This document shows positions 16,733-24,308 of a DNA stretch of 41,984 nucleotides, piece by piece. How positions within the stretch are numbered: the first letter of the stretch is position 1; each line of letters begins with the position of its first letter. Position numbers and translations under genes: made by a program. The notes beneath the pieces are model-generated. The model saw only the letters and a list, made by a program, of their open reading frames with translations. It ran no database searches and had not been told where the DNA came from. The DNA is from an uncultured Clostridia bacterium. Its GTDB lineage: Bacteria > Bacillota > Clostridia > Oscillospirales > Ruminococcaceae. The stretch spans positions 1 through 41,984 of the forward strand of contig CANRLN010000013.1 of NCBI GenBank assembly GCA_947631445.1, given 5' to 3'.

Positions 16733-17038
16733 ATGGATAACGAAACCTACGAACCGGTTCTTTATACACTTATTGATGAAGAAGGTGGAGAAACTATATT
16801 TGAACTGCTTGGCTCTTACGAAGAGAAAGAAAGAAAATATTATGCTCTTACCCCTTATATCGAAGATGACGAAGAATATAATGCTCAGCAAGACCTTGAT
16901 GTTGTAGTGATGGAAAGCTTTATCAATGAAAACGGCGATGAAGAGCTTACTTCCATTGATGATGATGATGAATACGACCGTATCGGCGATATTCTTATTG
17001 CAAAAATCAACAGCGAAAATGCTGAAGATGAACAATAA
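16733..17038 (+). CDS. DUF1292 (YrzB-like) protein
   Basis: 101 residues, very acidic (runs of D and E in the C-terminal half, IDDDDEYD). The start DNETYEPVLYTLIDEEGGE and the later pattern of alternating beta strands match the DUF1292 family, widespread in Firmicutes and usually found near ruvX/alaS. Cytosolic; no biochemical function is established. Here it is alone, followed by a stand-alone RNA rather than by the usual neighbours. AGGAGG lies upstream of the ATG. Confidence 0.85.
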   Translation: MDNETYEPVLYTLIDEEGGETIFELLGSYEEKERKYYALTPYIEDDEEYNAQQDLDVVVMESFINENGDEELTSIDDDDEYDRIGDILIAKINSENAEDEQ

Positions 17039-17073
17039 AATTTAATAATAATTCTGCTCTGTGCGAAAAAGTA

Positions 17074-17082
17074 TGATATAAT
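17074..17082 (+). promoter_or_regulatory. extended -10 promoter of the structured RNA
   Basis: TGATATAAT: an extended -10 (TGn) with perfect TATAAT at 17077-17082. No good -35 stands 17 nt upstream. Confidence 0.6.
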
Positions 17083-17088
17083 TGAATC

Positions 17089-17236
17089 CAACAATTTTCT
17101 TAAGGGAATTAGCTCCGGTAGAGTATTGCAGACCTCCCGCCCGCACCACTTTATTATTAAGTCTGTGCGGTCAACGGACGAAGGGAGCGTGAGGCTATTG
17201 GGCGGTTACCCACCCTACTTTTATAGTGGGTTTTTA
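17089..17236 (+). ncRNA. stand-alone structured RNA, possibly 6S-like
   Basis: About 148 nt, bounded by an extended -10 promoter and a terminator, with the locally G+C-rich composition of an RNA gene. Nested pairing gives one long rod: CCGGTAG (17115-17121) with CTATTGG (17195-17201); CTCCC (17134-17138) with GGGAG (17183-17187); CCGCAC (17141-17146) with GTGCGG (17165-17170); ACTT (17148-17151) with AAGT (17159-17162). A rod with internal bubbles recalls 6S RNA, but I cannot match 6S primary sequence. Bases 17105-17121 also look like a tRNA D-arm, without the rest of a tRNA. No gene follows on this strand, so it is not a leader. Confidence 0.55.
17208..17235 (+). terminator. terminator of the structured RNA
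   Basis: ACCCAC (17208-17213) with GTGGGT (17226-17231), followed by T (17231-17235). Confidence 0.7.
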
Positions 17237-17273
17237 ATTGTCATATGGCGGCAGAGCGGAATTTTTTTATGTT

Positions 17274-17300
17274 ACCTTGCTTTTATGCAAGGTTTTTTTT
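17274..17300 (+). terminator. second plus-strand terminator
   Basis: ACCTTGC (17274-17280) with GCAAGGT (17287-17293), then eight T. A back-up stop for the RNA gene or a longer form of it. Confidence 0.8.
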
Positions 17301-17312
17301 ATTTTTGCAAGC

Positions 17313-17345
17313 AAAAAATCCCCCGCCAAAGCGAAGGATTTTTTT
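17313..17345 (-). terminator. terminator of the lipoprotein/ABC operon
   Basis: AAAAAATCC (17313-17321) with GGATTTTTT (17336-17344), inner CGC/GCG pairs; T-run on both strands. 24 nt beyond the permease stop. Confidence 0.75.
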
Positions 17346-17368
17346 ACTACCAACTGTGTGGTAAATCA

Positions 17369-18979
17369 TCAATTGCTACGTGGTAAATTCTCAGGTATAT
17401 CATTAGGCTCTTTATACGCATCAAAAGGATTTGCATTGATAAATTCGGCAAATTCCTTTGCCTTTTCCGCATCATCAAAATAAATACTAATATCAAAATT
17501 GCGGTCATCTGGCAAATCTACACCAACATCCAACTTATAGAATTTATCATATTTTTTGCCAAGTTCATAATTACTTGTATAACTATAACTACGATAATAT
17601 TCATTAACAAATCCAAAATTTGCTCCACTACCTGCTATATCATCAAGCTGTTTGGAATTTTCCACAAGTGCCACAAGAAATTCTTTAACCTGCTCATAAT
17701 CTATTGGGTTATTAATATCATCACTATTATATCTATACAATTCAGATTCTGCATCTGTACCTGTATCTTTATAATTATCATTGTTTACATAGTAATAATG
17801 ATTAAGGTCTATATCCATATACTCAATTTTATCAGCTTTTTTTATCTCTCTTATTATTTTATTATCCGTTCCAAAACCATTGGTTGCATTGGAAACAAGC
17901 ATAAATATTGGCACAATAGCTACATATACTATATAAAGTCCAACCCAAGCCAAAATCTTTTTCTTAAAATTCTCCTTTTCCGAAACAATTCTTATAATCA
18001 TATATGCCACAAAGCTTATAGCAATGGTAACATAGTTAAGTCCGATTGAGGCACTTAAGAACACGCCTAAGCATAAAATAATTTCAAAAATTGCATGGAA
18101 AACTATCGGTTTGCCTACACTTCTGCCGTCACGCTTTCTATAAATTCTATAAGACAGATACATTACAATCGCAAAGGTTAAAATGCAAAGCAAAAGATTA
18201 ACCACAAGCGACAGCAGGTCTGACATACTTTCTCCACCCCAAAGTGCAAGAATATAAGTACAGAAACTCATTTTGCCAAACATATCCACTCCAGTGTAAG
18301 AATAGGGATTGGAGGCACTTATAAGCCATACAATATCCGGAACAATAAAGCAAAGGCAAGCACCAAGAATTACTGACATATAAGAAGGTTCGGCGGCTCT
18401 GCCACAACATACCGTTACAATGGTTACCGTAAAGACGGTAATAAGACCCAGCATAAAAATTATTGCAACCGCCCAAATGCCTATAAATATAACGTCAGCA
18501 GTATCAACGTGTGGACAAAATGCACTTGTAATTGAGGCTATAATTCCCAAAACAGCAGAAGGGACAATTAGCGGAACAAAATAGCAATTACCAAGCGAAA
18601 GCAATTTTGAAATAAATCTTTGGGAATGGGAAAGCGGGAGAGCATACTGCATATCGCTTGTGGTTCTGTGGTGAAGTTCGGCAAAGGTCTTTACCACAAG
18701 GCTCACACCGGATATACAAGCAACAAAGCAAAAGAAAAAGCCGAGCATATTAAAATCGTCCCACTCCAAGTGGCGAATCCCATTGGTAATGTTATTTTTA
18801 TAATGATATTCTTGGTCTAAATTTGAGGATATAATATCATCAAAAACTGACGAATAGCCAATAACCGTGCCAATTATAGACAGAAACCACACAATAAATC
18901 TTTGCTTTTTATGCAGGATATTTTCGGATTTTGCTGCATTAATTATTATATCTTTATTGTTCAAGCAGTTTTTTTCCAT
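17369..18979 (-). CDS. ABC transporter permease (ABC-2 type)
   Basis: 536 residues from the ATG at 18977-18979, chosen for GGAGG 9 nt upstream; upstream in-frame Met codons would lengthen the overlap with the ATPase. About eight membrane helices in the first 370 residues; the segment KTFAELHHRTTSDMQYALPL after the second helix is typical of a clostridial ABC-2 permease group whose partner ATPases are YtrB-like. The last 150 residues are soluble, rich in N, D and Y, presumably outside. It overlaps the ATPase gene by 26 nt. Substrate unknown. Confidence 0.8.
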   Translation of the reverse strand: MEKNCLNNKDIIINAAKSENILHKKQRFIVWFLSIIGTVIGYSSVFDDIISSNLDQEYHYKNNITNGIRHLEWDDFNMLGFFFCFVACISGVSLVVKTFAELHHRTTSDMQYALPLSHSQRFISKLLSLGNCYFVPLIVPSAVLGIIASITSAFCPHVDTADVIFIGIWAVAIIFMLGLITVFTVTIVTVCCGRAAEPSYMSVILGACLCFIVPDIVWLISASNPYSYTGVDMFGKMSFCTYILALWGGESMSDLLSLVVNLLLCILTFAIVMYLSYRIYRKRDGRSVGKPIVFHAIFEIILCLGVFLSASIGLNYVTIAISFVAYMIIRIVSEKENFKKKILAWVGLYIVYVAIVPIFMLVSNATNGFGTDNKIIREIKKADKIEYMDIDLNHYYYVNNDNYKDTGTDAESELYRYNSDDINNPIDYEQVKEFLVALVENSKQLDDIAGSGANFGFVNEYYRSYSYTSNYELGKKYDKFYKLDVGVDLPDDRNFDISIYFDDAEKAKEFAEFINANPFDAYKEPNDIPENLPRSN

Positions 18980-19862
18980 AGCCCCTAACCTCCATTTCAT
19001 ATACAAAAGCCTCATCAAGTGTCATTGGAATTTCTTCGCAAAGGTCAGGAGCAAGTTCCTGAATTTTCGGCAAAATTTCTTTGCTGTTTCCTCTTGCTAT
19101 TATGTTTACAATACTTCCCGATTGGGAAAAACTCAACACTTGTATTCCAAGGTTTTCAAAATCTTTCTGTGAAATAACTTTATCTTTAAATATAACCTGA
19201 ATTTTAACAAGGCTTTCGCTTGAATCATGTATATTTCTTGAAAAAAGCACCTTGCCTTTATGTATCAGCATTATATAATTGCAAAGTTCGGTCATCTCCG
19301 CCATGTTGTGGGAGGAAACAATAAGGGTTAAATCCCTTTTTTGCATTGCATCTATAATCATGCTTTTTACAATACTTCTCATTGCTGGGTCAAGACCGTC
19401 AAAAGCCTCATCAAGTATAAGATATTTGGTATTGCAGGCAAGTCCAATCACAACCACCGATTGCCTTTTCATTCCCTTTGAAAATTTAGCAAGCTTTTTG
19501 TTGGTCGGGAGCGAAAGCGAAAGGGTAAGTTTGTTAAAAACCTGCTCATCAAATTTTGCATAATAATTTTTGTAATATTTTTTAAGTTGGTCAAGGGTGA
19601 AATTGGCAAACTGAACCGTTTCATCGCTGACAAAAAATATTTCGGATTTAACAGCAGGGTTGTTATAAACCCCTTGCCCGTCAATTAAAATCTCCCCTTG
19701 CGGAACATCATAAATTCCGCAAATCTGACGCATAAGGGTTGATTTACCTGCTCCATTTGAACCAAGGAAACCAAAGGCACACCCTGACGGTATTTCAAGA
19801 TTGACATTGTCAAGGGCGGTAAAATTCCCAAAATTCATGGATACGTTTTTAACCTGTATCAT
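18954..19862 (-). CDS. ABC transporter ATP-binding protein (YtrB-like)
   Basis: 302 residues. Walker A GSNGAGKST, signature KFSKGMKRQ, Walker B YLILDEAFDGLDP (Ala in place of the usual Pro, common in the YtrB group), switch His in VSSHNMAEM. The C-terminal 90 residues form the usual extra domain of this group. It pairs with the overlapping permease. In many Firmicutes such pairs are preceded by a GntR repressor; here a lipoprotein gene takes that place. Confidence 0.9.
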   Translation of the reverse strand: MIQVKNVSMNFGNFTALDNVNLEIPSGCAFGFLGSNGAGKSTLMRQICGIYDVPQGEILIDGQGVYNNPAVKSEIFFVSDETVQFANFTLDQLKKYYKNYYAKFDEQVFNKLTLSLSLPTNKKLAKFSKGMKRQSVVVIGLACNTKYLILDEAFDGLDPAMRSIVKSMIIDAMQKRDLTLIVSSHNMAEMTELCNYIMLIHKGKVLFSRNIHDSSESLVKIQVIFKDKVISQKDFENLGIQVLSFSQSGSIVNIIARGNSKEILPKIQELAPDLCEEIPMTLDEAFVYEMEVRGYGKKLLEQ

Positions 19863-19893
19863 GTTTTCTTCTCTCCTTAATTAAAAATTATTT

Positions 19894-20817
19894 TTAATCC
19901 TGCGGATTATCCACAAAATTTATTTTATGCACTTCTATTTTTTCCTTTGTAAAATATATAGCCTTGTTTAAAAATTCTCCACCCGATTGAGTGATATAAA
20001 AATTTGAATATTCAAGTGATTTTTCAAGATATTCATCTTCGCCACACTCTTTGGAATCCAAAGTGTATTGCTTTTGCCCATTAAATTCTTCAAAAGAGGC
20101 AACCTCTTTATTTTCATCTGCAAAGAAATCATAAAAATTTATTTTCTTACGGCTTGCTTGAGTGTATAAATATTTTGTGTCGCAAACATAGGCTTTATTT
20201 TCAAGGTTGTTATACTTAACCGACCATTCAATATTCTGCTCACGGTCGCAAACAATTTCTCTTGCAAGCTGAATTTCTCCAGCATCAAAAGTGTAGAATT
20301 CAATCATATCATAATATTTAGGATTCTGGCTTTTTGGAATATGTTTGTCATAATCAACTCTGTAGCCAACAAGCATATCAAGAACACCATCATCATTAAA
20401 ATCGCCGATATAGGCAGTGTCTATTCTTGCTCCCCATATTTCATTTTTTTCGTCATAAAGTTTACTTTGAGGGAGATGTTCGGCAAAACTGTATAAATAT
20501 TTATATTGATATTCAATTGGCATGCTTGTGGTTGCAAAATCCAGCTTGTTCCCATTTCCAAATTCAAAAATATTATCCTCGTCATCAGTTGGGGTTTCGT
20601 CTGGTTCTTCCTCTGATTTTTCTTCAGGTTTTTCCTGTTCGGGTGTTGTCTGAATGTCATTCTGCTGGGTTGTTTCAACATCGGTAGGCAATGTGTCCTT
20701 TACAACAATATTATTGTTTGAATCTTTATCAATTGCCCTTTGCCCATTGCAGGAACAAAAAACCGCAAGGCTCACGCAAACCAAAACAGATGCAATCACT
20801 CTTGTTAAATTTTTCAT
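19894..20817 (-). CDS. putative lipoprotein, first gene of the second ABC operon
   Basis: 307 residues. Signal peptide of about 22 residues with a possible lipobox ending at Cys23 (FCSC, not ideal). Residues 30-90 are a low-complexity linker rich in E, D, T, Q and P. The globular part contains IGDFNDDGVLDMLVGY, an acidic Asp-Asn loop of the FG-GAP/EF-hand calcium-binding kind, seen in many clostridial surface proteins. It lies 31 nt upstream of the ATPase gene under one promoter, so it may be an accessory or sensing subunit. Function not known. Confidence 0.75.
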   Translation of the reverse strand: MKNLTRVIASVLVCVSLAVFCSCNGQRAIDKDSNNNIVVKDTLPTDVETTQQNDIQTTPEQEKPEEKSEEEPDETPTDDEDNIFEFGNGNKLDFATTSMPIEYQYKYLYSFAEHLPQSKLYDEKNEIWGARIDTAYIGDFNDDGVLDMLVGYRVDYDKHIPKSQNPKYYDMIEFYTFDAGEIQLAREIVCDREQNIEWSVKYNNLENKAYVCDTKYLYTQASRKKINFYDFFADENKEVASFEEFNGQKQYTLDSKECGEDEYLEKSLEYSNFYITQSGGEFLNKAIYFTKEKIEVHKINFVDNPQD

Positions 20818-20848
20818 AAAATTGCTCCTTAAAATTTATTTTAAACTA

Positions 20849-20877
20849 ATTATACCACAAAAATAATATTTTGTCAA
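20849..20877 (-). promoter_or_regulatory. consensus sigma-A promoter of the lipoprotein/ABC operon
   Basis: Minus strand TTGACA (20872-20877), 17-nt spacer, TATAAT (20849-20854). Back to back with the toxin promoter: the two -35 boxes are 16 bp apart. Confidence 0.9.
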
Positions 20878-20893
20878 TAAAGTTTTAAAAAAC

Positions 20894-20922
20894 TTGACAA
20901 AATAAATATTATATGATATAAT
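20894..20922 (+). promoter_or_regulatory. consensus sigma-A promoter of the toxin mRNA
   Basis: TTGACA (20894-20899), 17-nt spacer, TATAAT (20917-20922). Predicted RNA start about 20929, just before the GCGTACTGCTAA repeat arm. Confidence 0.9.
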
Positions 20923-20966
20923 ATCATTATGGGCGTACTGCTAAAACGGTAGGCGGTTTAAATCTT

Positions 20967-20982
20967 CCTCCAGAAATGGAGG
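20967..20982 (+). promoter_or_regulatory. hairpin hiding the toxin Shine-Dalgarno
   Basis: CCTCCA-GAAA-TGGAGG: a 6-bp stem with a GNRA tetraloop. The 3' arm is the ribosome site GGAGGTGAG, 8 nt before the ATG, so translation is blocked unless the hairpin opens. Confidence 0.8.
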
Positions 20983-20990
20983 TGAGTTGT

Positions 20991-21101
20991 ATGAATACTT
21001 CAGAAATTATTATGATACTTACATTGATTGTCCACATGGGCAACCTTGCAGTTAATATAATTAATGTTGTAAACAACATACGCAATAACAAAAAGAAGTA
21101 G
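20991..21101 (+). CDS. 36-aa membrane peptide, probable type I toxin
   Basis: MNTSEIIMIL opening, hydrophobic up to about residue 28, then a basic tail ending RNNKKK. Size, single helix and basic end fit the holin-like/TxpA-BsrG class of Firmicutes type I toxins, in which the peptide inserts in the membrane of its own cell. The genetic setting supports this: own consensus promoter, sequestered ribosome site, 5'-3' pairing, and a convergent antisense RNA with promoter and terminator overlapping the 3' end. I do not recognise the exact sequence family. A plain small membrane protein is the alternative, but would not explain the RNA layout. Confidence 0.75.
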   Translation: MNTSEIIMILTLIVHMGNLAVNIINVVNNIRNNKKK

Positions 21102-21186
21102 CCGCCATATTTTCTCAGGATAGGCGACTACTATGCACGTAATTCTTTGGAGGTAAACCGCTAATCATTAGCAGTACGCTCACTTT
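21085..21186 (-). ncRNA. antisense RNA, probable antitoxin
   Basis: Predicted start near 21186, 7 nt after the -10; end at the terminator formed by AGTAGTCGCC (complement of 21123-21132) and GGCGGCTACT (complement of 21097-21106), followed by TCTTTTTGTT. About 100 nt, fully complementary to the toxin mRNA 3' region including the last codons. Convergent 3' overlap of this kind is known for TxpA/RatA and BsrG/SR4. Confidence 0.7.
21097..21132 (-). terminator. terminator of the antisense RNA
   Basis: Ten-bp stem with one mismatch (21097-21106 with 21123-21132), T-rich tail only on the minus strand. Confidence 0.75.
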
Positions 21187-21192
21187 ATTTAT

Positions 21193-21221
21193 AGTATAGC
21201 ATATTATTTTAAATTTGTCAA
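21193..21221 (-). promoter_or_regulatory. promoter of the antisense RNA
   Basis: Minus strand TTGACA (21216-21221), 17-nt spacer, TATACT (21193-21198). Confidence 0.85.
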
Positions 21222-21298
21222 GCATTTTTTTAAAATTATTTTTATTTATCTTCACAATTTTTTACACAAAATCATATAATATTTAACATCTATAAATT

Positions 21299-21327
21299 TT
21301 GTAGTTTAATCAAATAATATTTATAAT
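21299..21327 (+). promoter_or_regulatory. possible promoter of the deacetylase gene
   Basis: TTGTAG (21299-21304), 17-nt spacer, TATAAT (21322-21327). The -35 is poor and the distance to the ATG is 25 nt. Another TATAAT lies at about 21285 with a weak TTCACA upstream. Confidence 0.4.
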
Positions 21328-21352
21328 ATTTCTAATAGGAGATGAATTAAAA

Positions 21353-22270
21353 ATGTTTTTAAAAGGATATTTATATACTTTTTGTATTACCCTTGCCTTA
21401 AGCCTTTCACTTTGCAGTTGTTCCAATCAAGAAACGCCTCAGCGTCCCGATATGGAAACTTCTGAAAATAGCAATTTTAAAAGTAGCAATCAAGCCCCCG
21501 ACCCACGAACCAACGGCAGAAGTAACGGCGAAGTGTCAATAATGCCGATTAGTAACCAATACAAGAAAGATGATTTTATCCATTCGGATTTTGATAACTA
21601 TGATACTAAAAAATATGGATATGGTCAAGGCACACTTTTTGACAATTCCAACCGTCCGCAGGGAGCGTTGGATTTCAACGCAAAATATAATCAGCTTGGG
21701 GCAACCGCCATTAGCGAAAACAGCGACAAAATATATCTTACTTTCGACCAAGGATACGAAAACGGTTATACTCCAAAAATCCTTGATGTGCTTAAAGAAA
21801 AAGGAGTGCGTGCGGTTTTTTTTGTTCTTCAGGACTATGCTGTTAAAAATCCCGACCTTGTAAAACGAATGATAGATGAGGGACATATTGTAGGCAACCA
21901 TTCGGTAAACCACTATTCAATGCCCACCCTTTCGCCTGAAGAATGTAAAAATGAAATAATGGATTTTCATCAATTTATGCTTGATAATTTTAACTATACC
22001 ATGAAACTTTTTCGTCCACCAATGGGAGAATTTTCCGAACAAAGCCTTGCAATTGCGGACAAACTCGGCTATCAAACGGTAATGTGGAGTTTTGCTTATG
22101 CCGATTGGGACGTAAACAGTCAACCGGATAATCAACAGGCAATGGAAAAAATCGTAAATTCTGCCCACAAAGGGGCAATATATCTTCTTCACTCGGTAAG
22201 CAAGACAAATGCCGAAGTGCTTTCGCAGGCAATAGACCAAATAAGAGCCAACGGCTTTGAATTTGCCTGA
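21353..22270 (+). CDS. pdaA: PdaA-type peptidoglycan N-acetylmuramic acid deacetylase, lipoprotein
   Basis: 305 residues. Signal peptide with lipobox LCSC (Cys23), a polar linker to about residue 110, then a NodB/CE4 deacetylase domain. The catalytic motif reads TFDQGYENGYT, the PdaA version (TFDNGYENG in B. subtilis) rather than TFDDGP of ordinary chitin deacetylases; zinc-binding GNHSVNH and RPPMGEFSE follow. PdaA removes the acetyl group from muramic acid for delta-lactam formation in spore cortex, needed for germination. Lipid anchoring differs from the soluble secreted form. AGGAGATG precedes the ATG. Confidence 0.9.
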   Translation: MFLKGYLYTFCITLALSLSLCSCSNQETPQRPDMETSENSNFKSSNQAPDPRTNGRSNGEVSIMPISNQYKKDDFIHSDFDNYDTKKYGYGQGTLFDNSNRPQGALDFNAKYNQLGATAISENSDKIYLTFDQGYENGYTPKILDVLKEKGVRAVFFVLQDYAVKNPDLVKRMIDEGHIVGNHSVNHYSMPTLSPEECKNEIMDFHQFMLDNFNYTMKLFRPPMGEFSEQSLAIADKLGYQTVMWSFAYADWDVNSQPDNQQAMEKIVNSAHKGAIYLLHSVSKTNAEVLSQAIDQIRANGFEFA

Positions 22271-22310
22271 AAAAAAAGGGTTGTTATCCTAAACGATAAC
22301 AACCCGATTT
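22271..22310. terminator. bidirectional terminator, deacetylase / EAL gene
   Basis: Perfect 11-bp stem GGGTTGTTATC (22278-22288) with its complement at 22295-22305. T8 follows on the minus strand, GATTTTATT on the plus strand, so both convergent genes end here. Confidence 0.9.
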
Positions 22311-22312
22311 TA

Positions 22313-24118
22313 TTATTTAACAAAATGTTTTTTCATATATTCATCAAATTTTTCCTGAGAAAGAGGTTTTGAATAGTAGTATCCCTGCATAAGGTCACAA
22401 CCTGCCTCCCGCAGAAAATTGCTTTGGTCAAGCGTTTCTACTCCCTCACAAAGTACCTTTATATTAAGGCTTTTTGCCATTTTAATAATCGTTTCAATAA
22501 TAATCTTGTCGCTTTTGGTAAGTACCTCATGCTTTAAGAAAATCTTATCAATTTTAAGTATATCTATTGTAAGTTCTCTTATCATATTAAGCGAAGAATA
22601 ACCCGAACCGAAATCGTCCATCGAAACAAGAATGTCCAGCGAATGACAAGCCTCAAGCAGTTTTGCGGCATTGTCAAAATTGGCCATATAAATATTTTCG
22701 GTAAGCTCAAACTCAATCAATTGGGAAGGAATAGGATATTTATCAAACAAAAACTTTACATAGTTTATAAGTTTATCATCACTAAAATGAACCCTTGAAA
22801 CATTCATTGAAATGGGAACGCAGGGCAGACCGTTTTCAATCCTCTCATAAAGATATTTAAACACGTCCTCATATACATAGTAATCAACATCAAGAATATT
22901 TCCGTTTTTCTCAAAAGTGGGAATAAACTGGTCGGGATAGATAAAAGTTCCGTCATCGCAGACCCAGCGGATAAGAGCTTCTGCCCCGACAATTTCTTCG
23001 TTTTCACAGCTGATTTTCGGCTGATAGTAAACCTTAAGATTGCGGTTTTTTATCGCCTTTGGAAGTTCATTGGTAAGATGTTCCTGAGTAGAAATATCCT
23101 CCATCATCTTTTGTTCAAATACTTTAACACTGCTTGTATCATTTTTCTTAAGTATCTTGCGAGCAAGATTTGCATTTGCCACAGCAATTTCCGCTGTGAT
23201 ATTAGGATTTTTTATAAAGTAAACCCCCGAATGGGTTTTAAGTTGAATTTCCGGATAGCTTTCCTGCAAACGGGCAATAAAAATTCGGCTGACCAACTTA
23301 ACCAGCTCCGCAAATTCCTTTTCCTGAGATTTGTCAATCAGCATGGATACAACAAAATTATCCGAATGAACTCTGCAAGCGATTAAGGTTTCGTCCGAAT
23401 TATCTTTAATAACTTTAGCAGCAAGCTTTAAAATATTGTTGCCGACATTGTAACCATAGGTTTCGTTTATATATTTAAAATGGTATATATCCGAATAAAC
23501 AATTGCAATATACTTATCTTCCGGTTGACCCGAAATAAGCTGTTCAAGCGATTTTACAAAACTTTCATAATTTTCAAGACCGGTCATTGGGTCAATGTTA
23601 TAATCGTTCATATTTTGATTGTAAAGATTGGAAGTTCCATAGTAGGTGCAGACAAGATTTGATATCTTTTCTGCTTCGTAAATTTCTTGTTCCGTCCATT
23701 GCTTTTCATCAAAGACATTAACAAAATCCATTGTGCCTATAAAACTGCCACGAAAAAACATTGGTATCTGCAAAAATGCCTTTTTTAAATTTTTGCTTTT
23801 AAGCCCTGGGATAACATCAAGATTTTGATTATCATAGCTTAAAAAATTTCCTTTTTTATATAGATTTATAACATCGTTCCATTGTTCTTTGGTATAAACA
23901 ATAGTTTCATTAATTCTTCTTTCGGGAATGGTGGATTTAACCGATTCCAGCACAAACCTAAGACAATATTCTCTACCTATTGTCGTTCTTACCGAAACTA
24001 TATCCACCTTAAAATATTTTCTTAAAAATTTAAGGGTTTTGTTTATTGCGAGGTCAAATTCTTCATTTGCAAAACAGCTCGCAACAAAATCAAGAGCCTG
24101 TAATTTATTATTTTTCAT
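22313..24118 (-). CDS. GAF-degenerate GGDEF-EAL protein, cyclic-di-GMP phosphodiesterase
   Basis: 601 residues from the ATG at 24116-24118 (AAAGGTG upstream; the upstream GTG has no ribosome site). No membrane helix. Residues about 10-170 are GAF-like. The GGDEF domain follows (DPMTGLENYESF) but its active-site motif is HSDNF instead of GGDEF, so it should not synthesise cyclic di-GMP; it may bind GTP. The EAL domain is intact: AEALIRW, ELTENIY, MDDFGSGYSSL, KIDK, EGVET. It should hydrolyse cyclic di-GMP to pGpG. Single-gene unit with its own promoter. Confidence 0.9.
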   Translation of the reverse strand: MKNNKLQALDFVASCFANEEFDLAINKTLKFLRKYFKVDIVSVRTTIGREYCLRFVLESVKSTIPERRINETIVYTKEQWNDVINLYKKGNFLSYDNQNLDVIPGLKSKNLKKAFLQIPMFFRGSFIGTMDFVNVFDEKQWTEQEIYEAEKISNLVCTYYGTSNLYNQNMNDYNIDPMTGLENYESFVKSLEQLISGQPEDKYIAIVYSDIYHFKYINETYGYNVGNNILKLAAKVIKDNSDETLIACRVHSDNFVVSMLIDKSQEKEFAELVKLVSRIFIARLQESYPEIQLKTHSGVYFIKNPNITAEIAVANANLARKILKKNDTSSVKVFEQKMMEDISTQEHLTNELPKAIKNRNLKVYYQPKISCENEEIVGAEALIRWVCDDGTFIYPDQFIPTFEKNGNILDVDYYVYEDVFKYLYERIENGLPCVPISMNVSRVHFSDDKLINYVKFLFDKYPIPSQLIEFELTENIYMANFDNAAKLLEACHSLDILVSMDDFGSGYSSLNMIRELTIDILKIDKIFLKHEVLTKSDKIIIETIIKMAKSLNIKVLCEGVETLDQSNFLREAGCDLMQGYYYSKPLSQEKFDEYMKKHFVK

Positions 24119-24165
24119 AATTCTGACACACCTTTTCACTTTACAATCATAAATTGTTTAATAAC

Positions 24166-24194
24166 ATTATACCAAATTTTCACGCAAAAGTCAA
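24166..24194 (-). promoter_or_regulatory. sigma-A promoter of the EAL gene
   Basis: Minus strand TTGACT (24189-24194), 17-nt spacer, TATAAT (24166-24171). Confidence 0.85.
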
Positions 24195-24260
24195 GTGTTT
24201 TGATAAAAAATTAACGAAAAATATTTTTTGTAAAAATTAAGAAAAAAGTTTTAACAATTA

Positions 24261-24283
24261 TTCCCCCGCCTAAGGCGAGGGAA
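24261..24283 (-). terminator. probable terminator of the zinc-ribbon gene
   Basis: TTCCCCCGCC (24261-24270) with GGCGAGGGAA (24274-24283), one mismatch, tight loop. The tail on the minus strand, AATTGTT, is only moderately T-rich. Confidence 0.55.
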
Positions 24284-24308
24284 CAACTATTTTTTATATT
24301 TTTTATTT

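Larger units (their letters stand above)
20933..21179. repeat. long-range inverted repeats framing the toxin gene
   Basis: GCGTACTGCTAA (20933-20944) is the exact complement of 21168-21179, and GCGGTTTA (20953-20960) of 21154-21161. In the toxin mRNA the 5' end would pair with the 3' end, as in hok-like and other type I toxin messages. Confidence 0.85.

Noticed and set aside
17105..17135. tRNA gene starting at the D-arm-like AGCTCCGGTAGAG
   Set aside because: No anticodon arm, T-arm or matching acceptor strand can be drawn; other stems explain the bases better.
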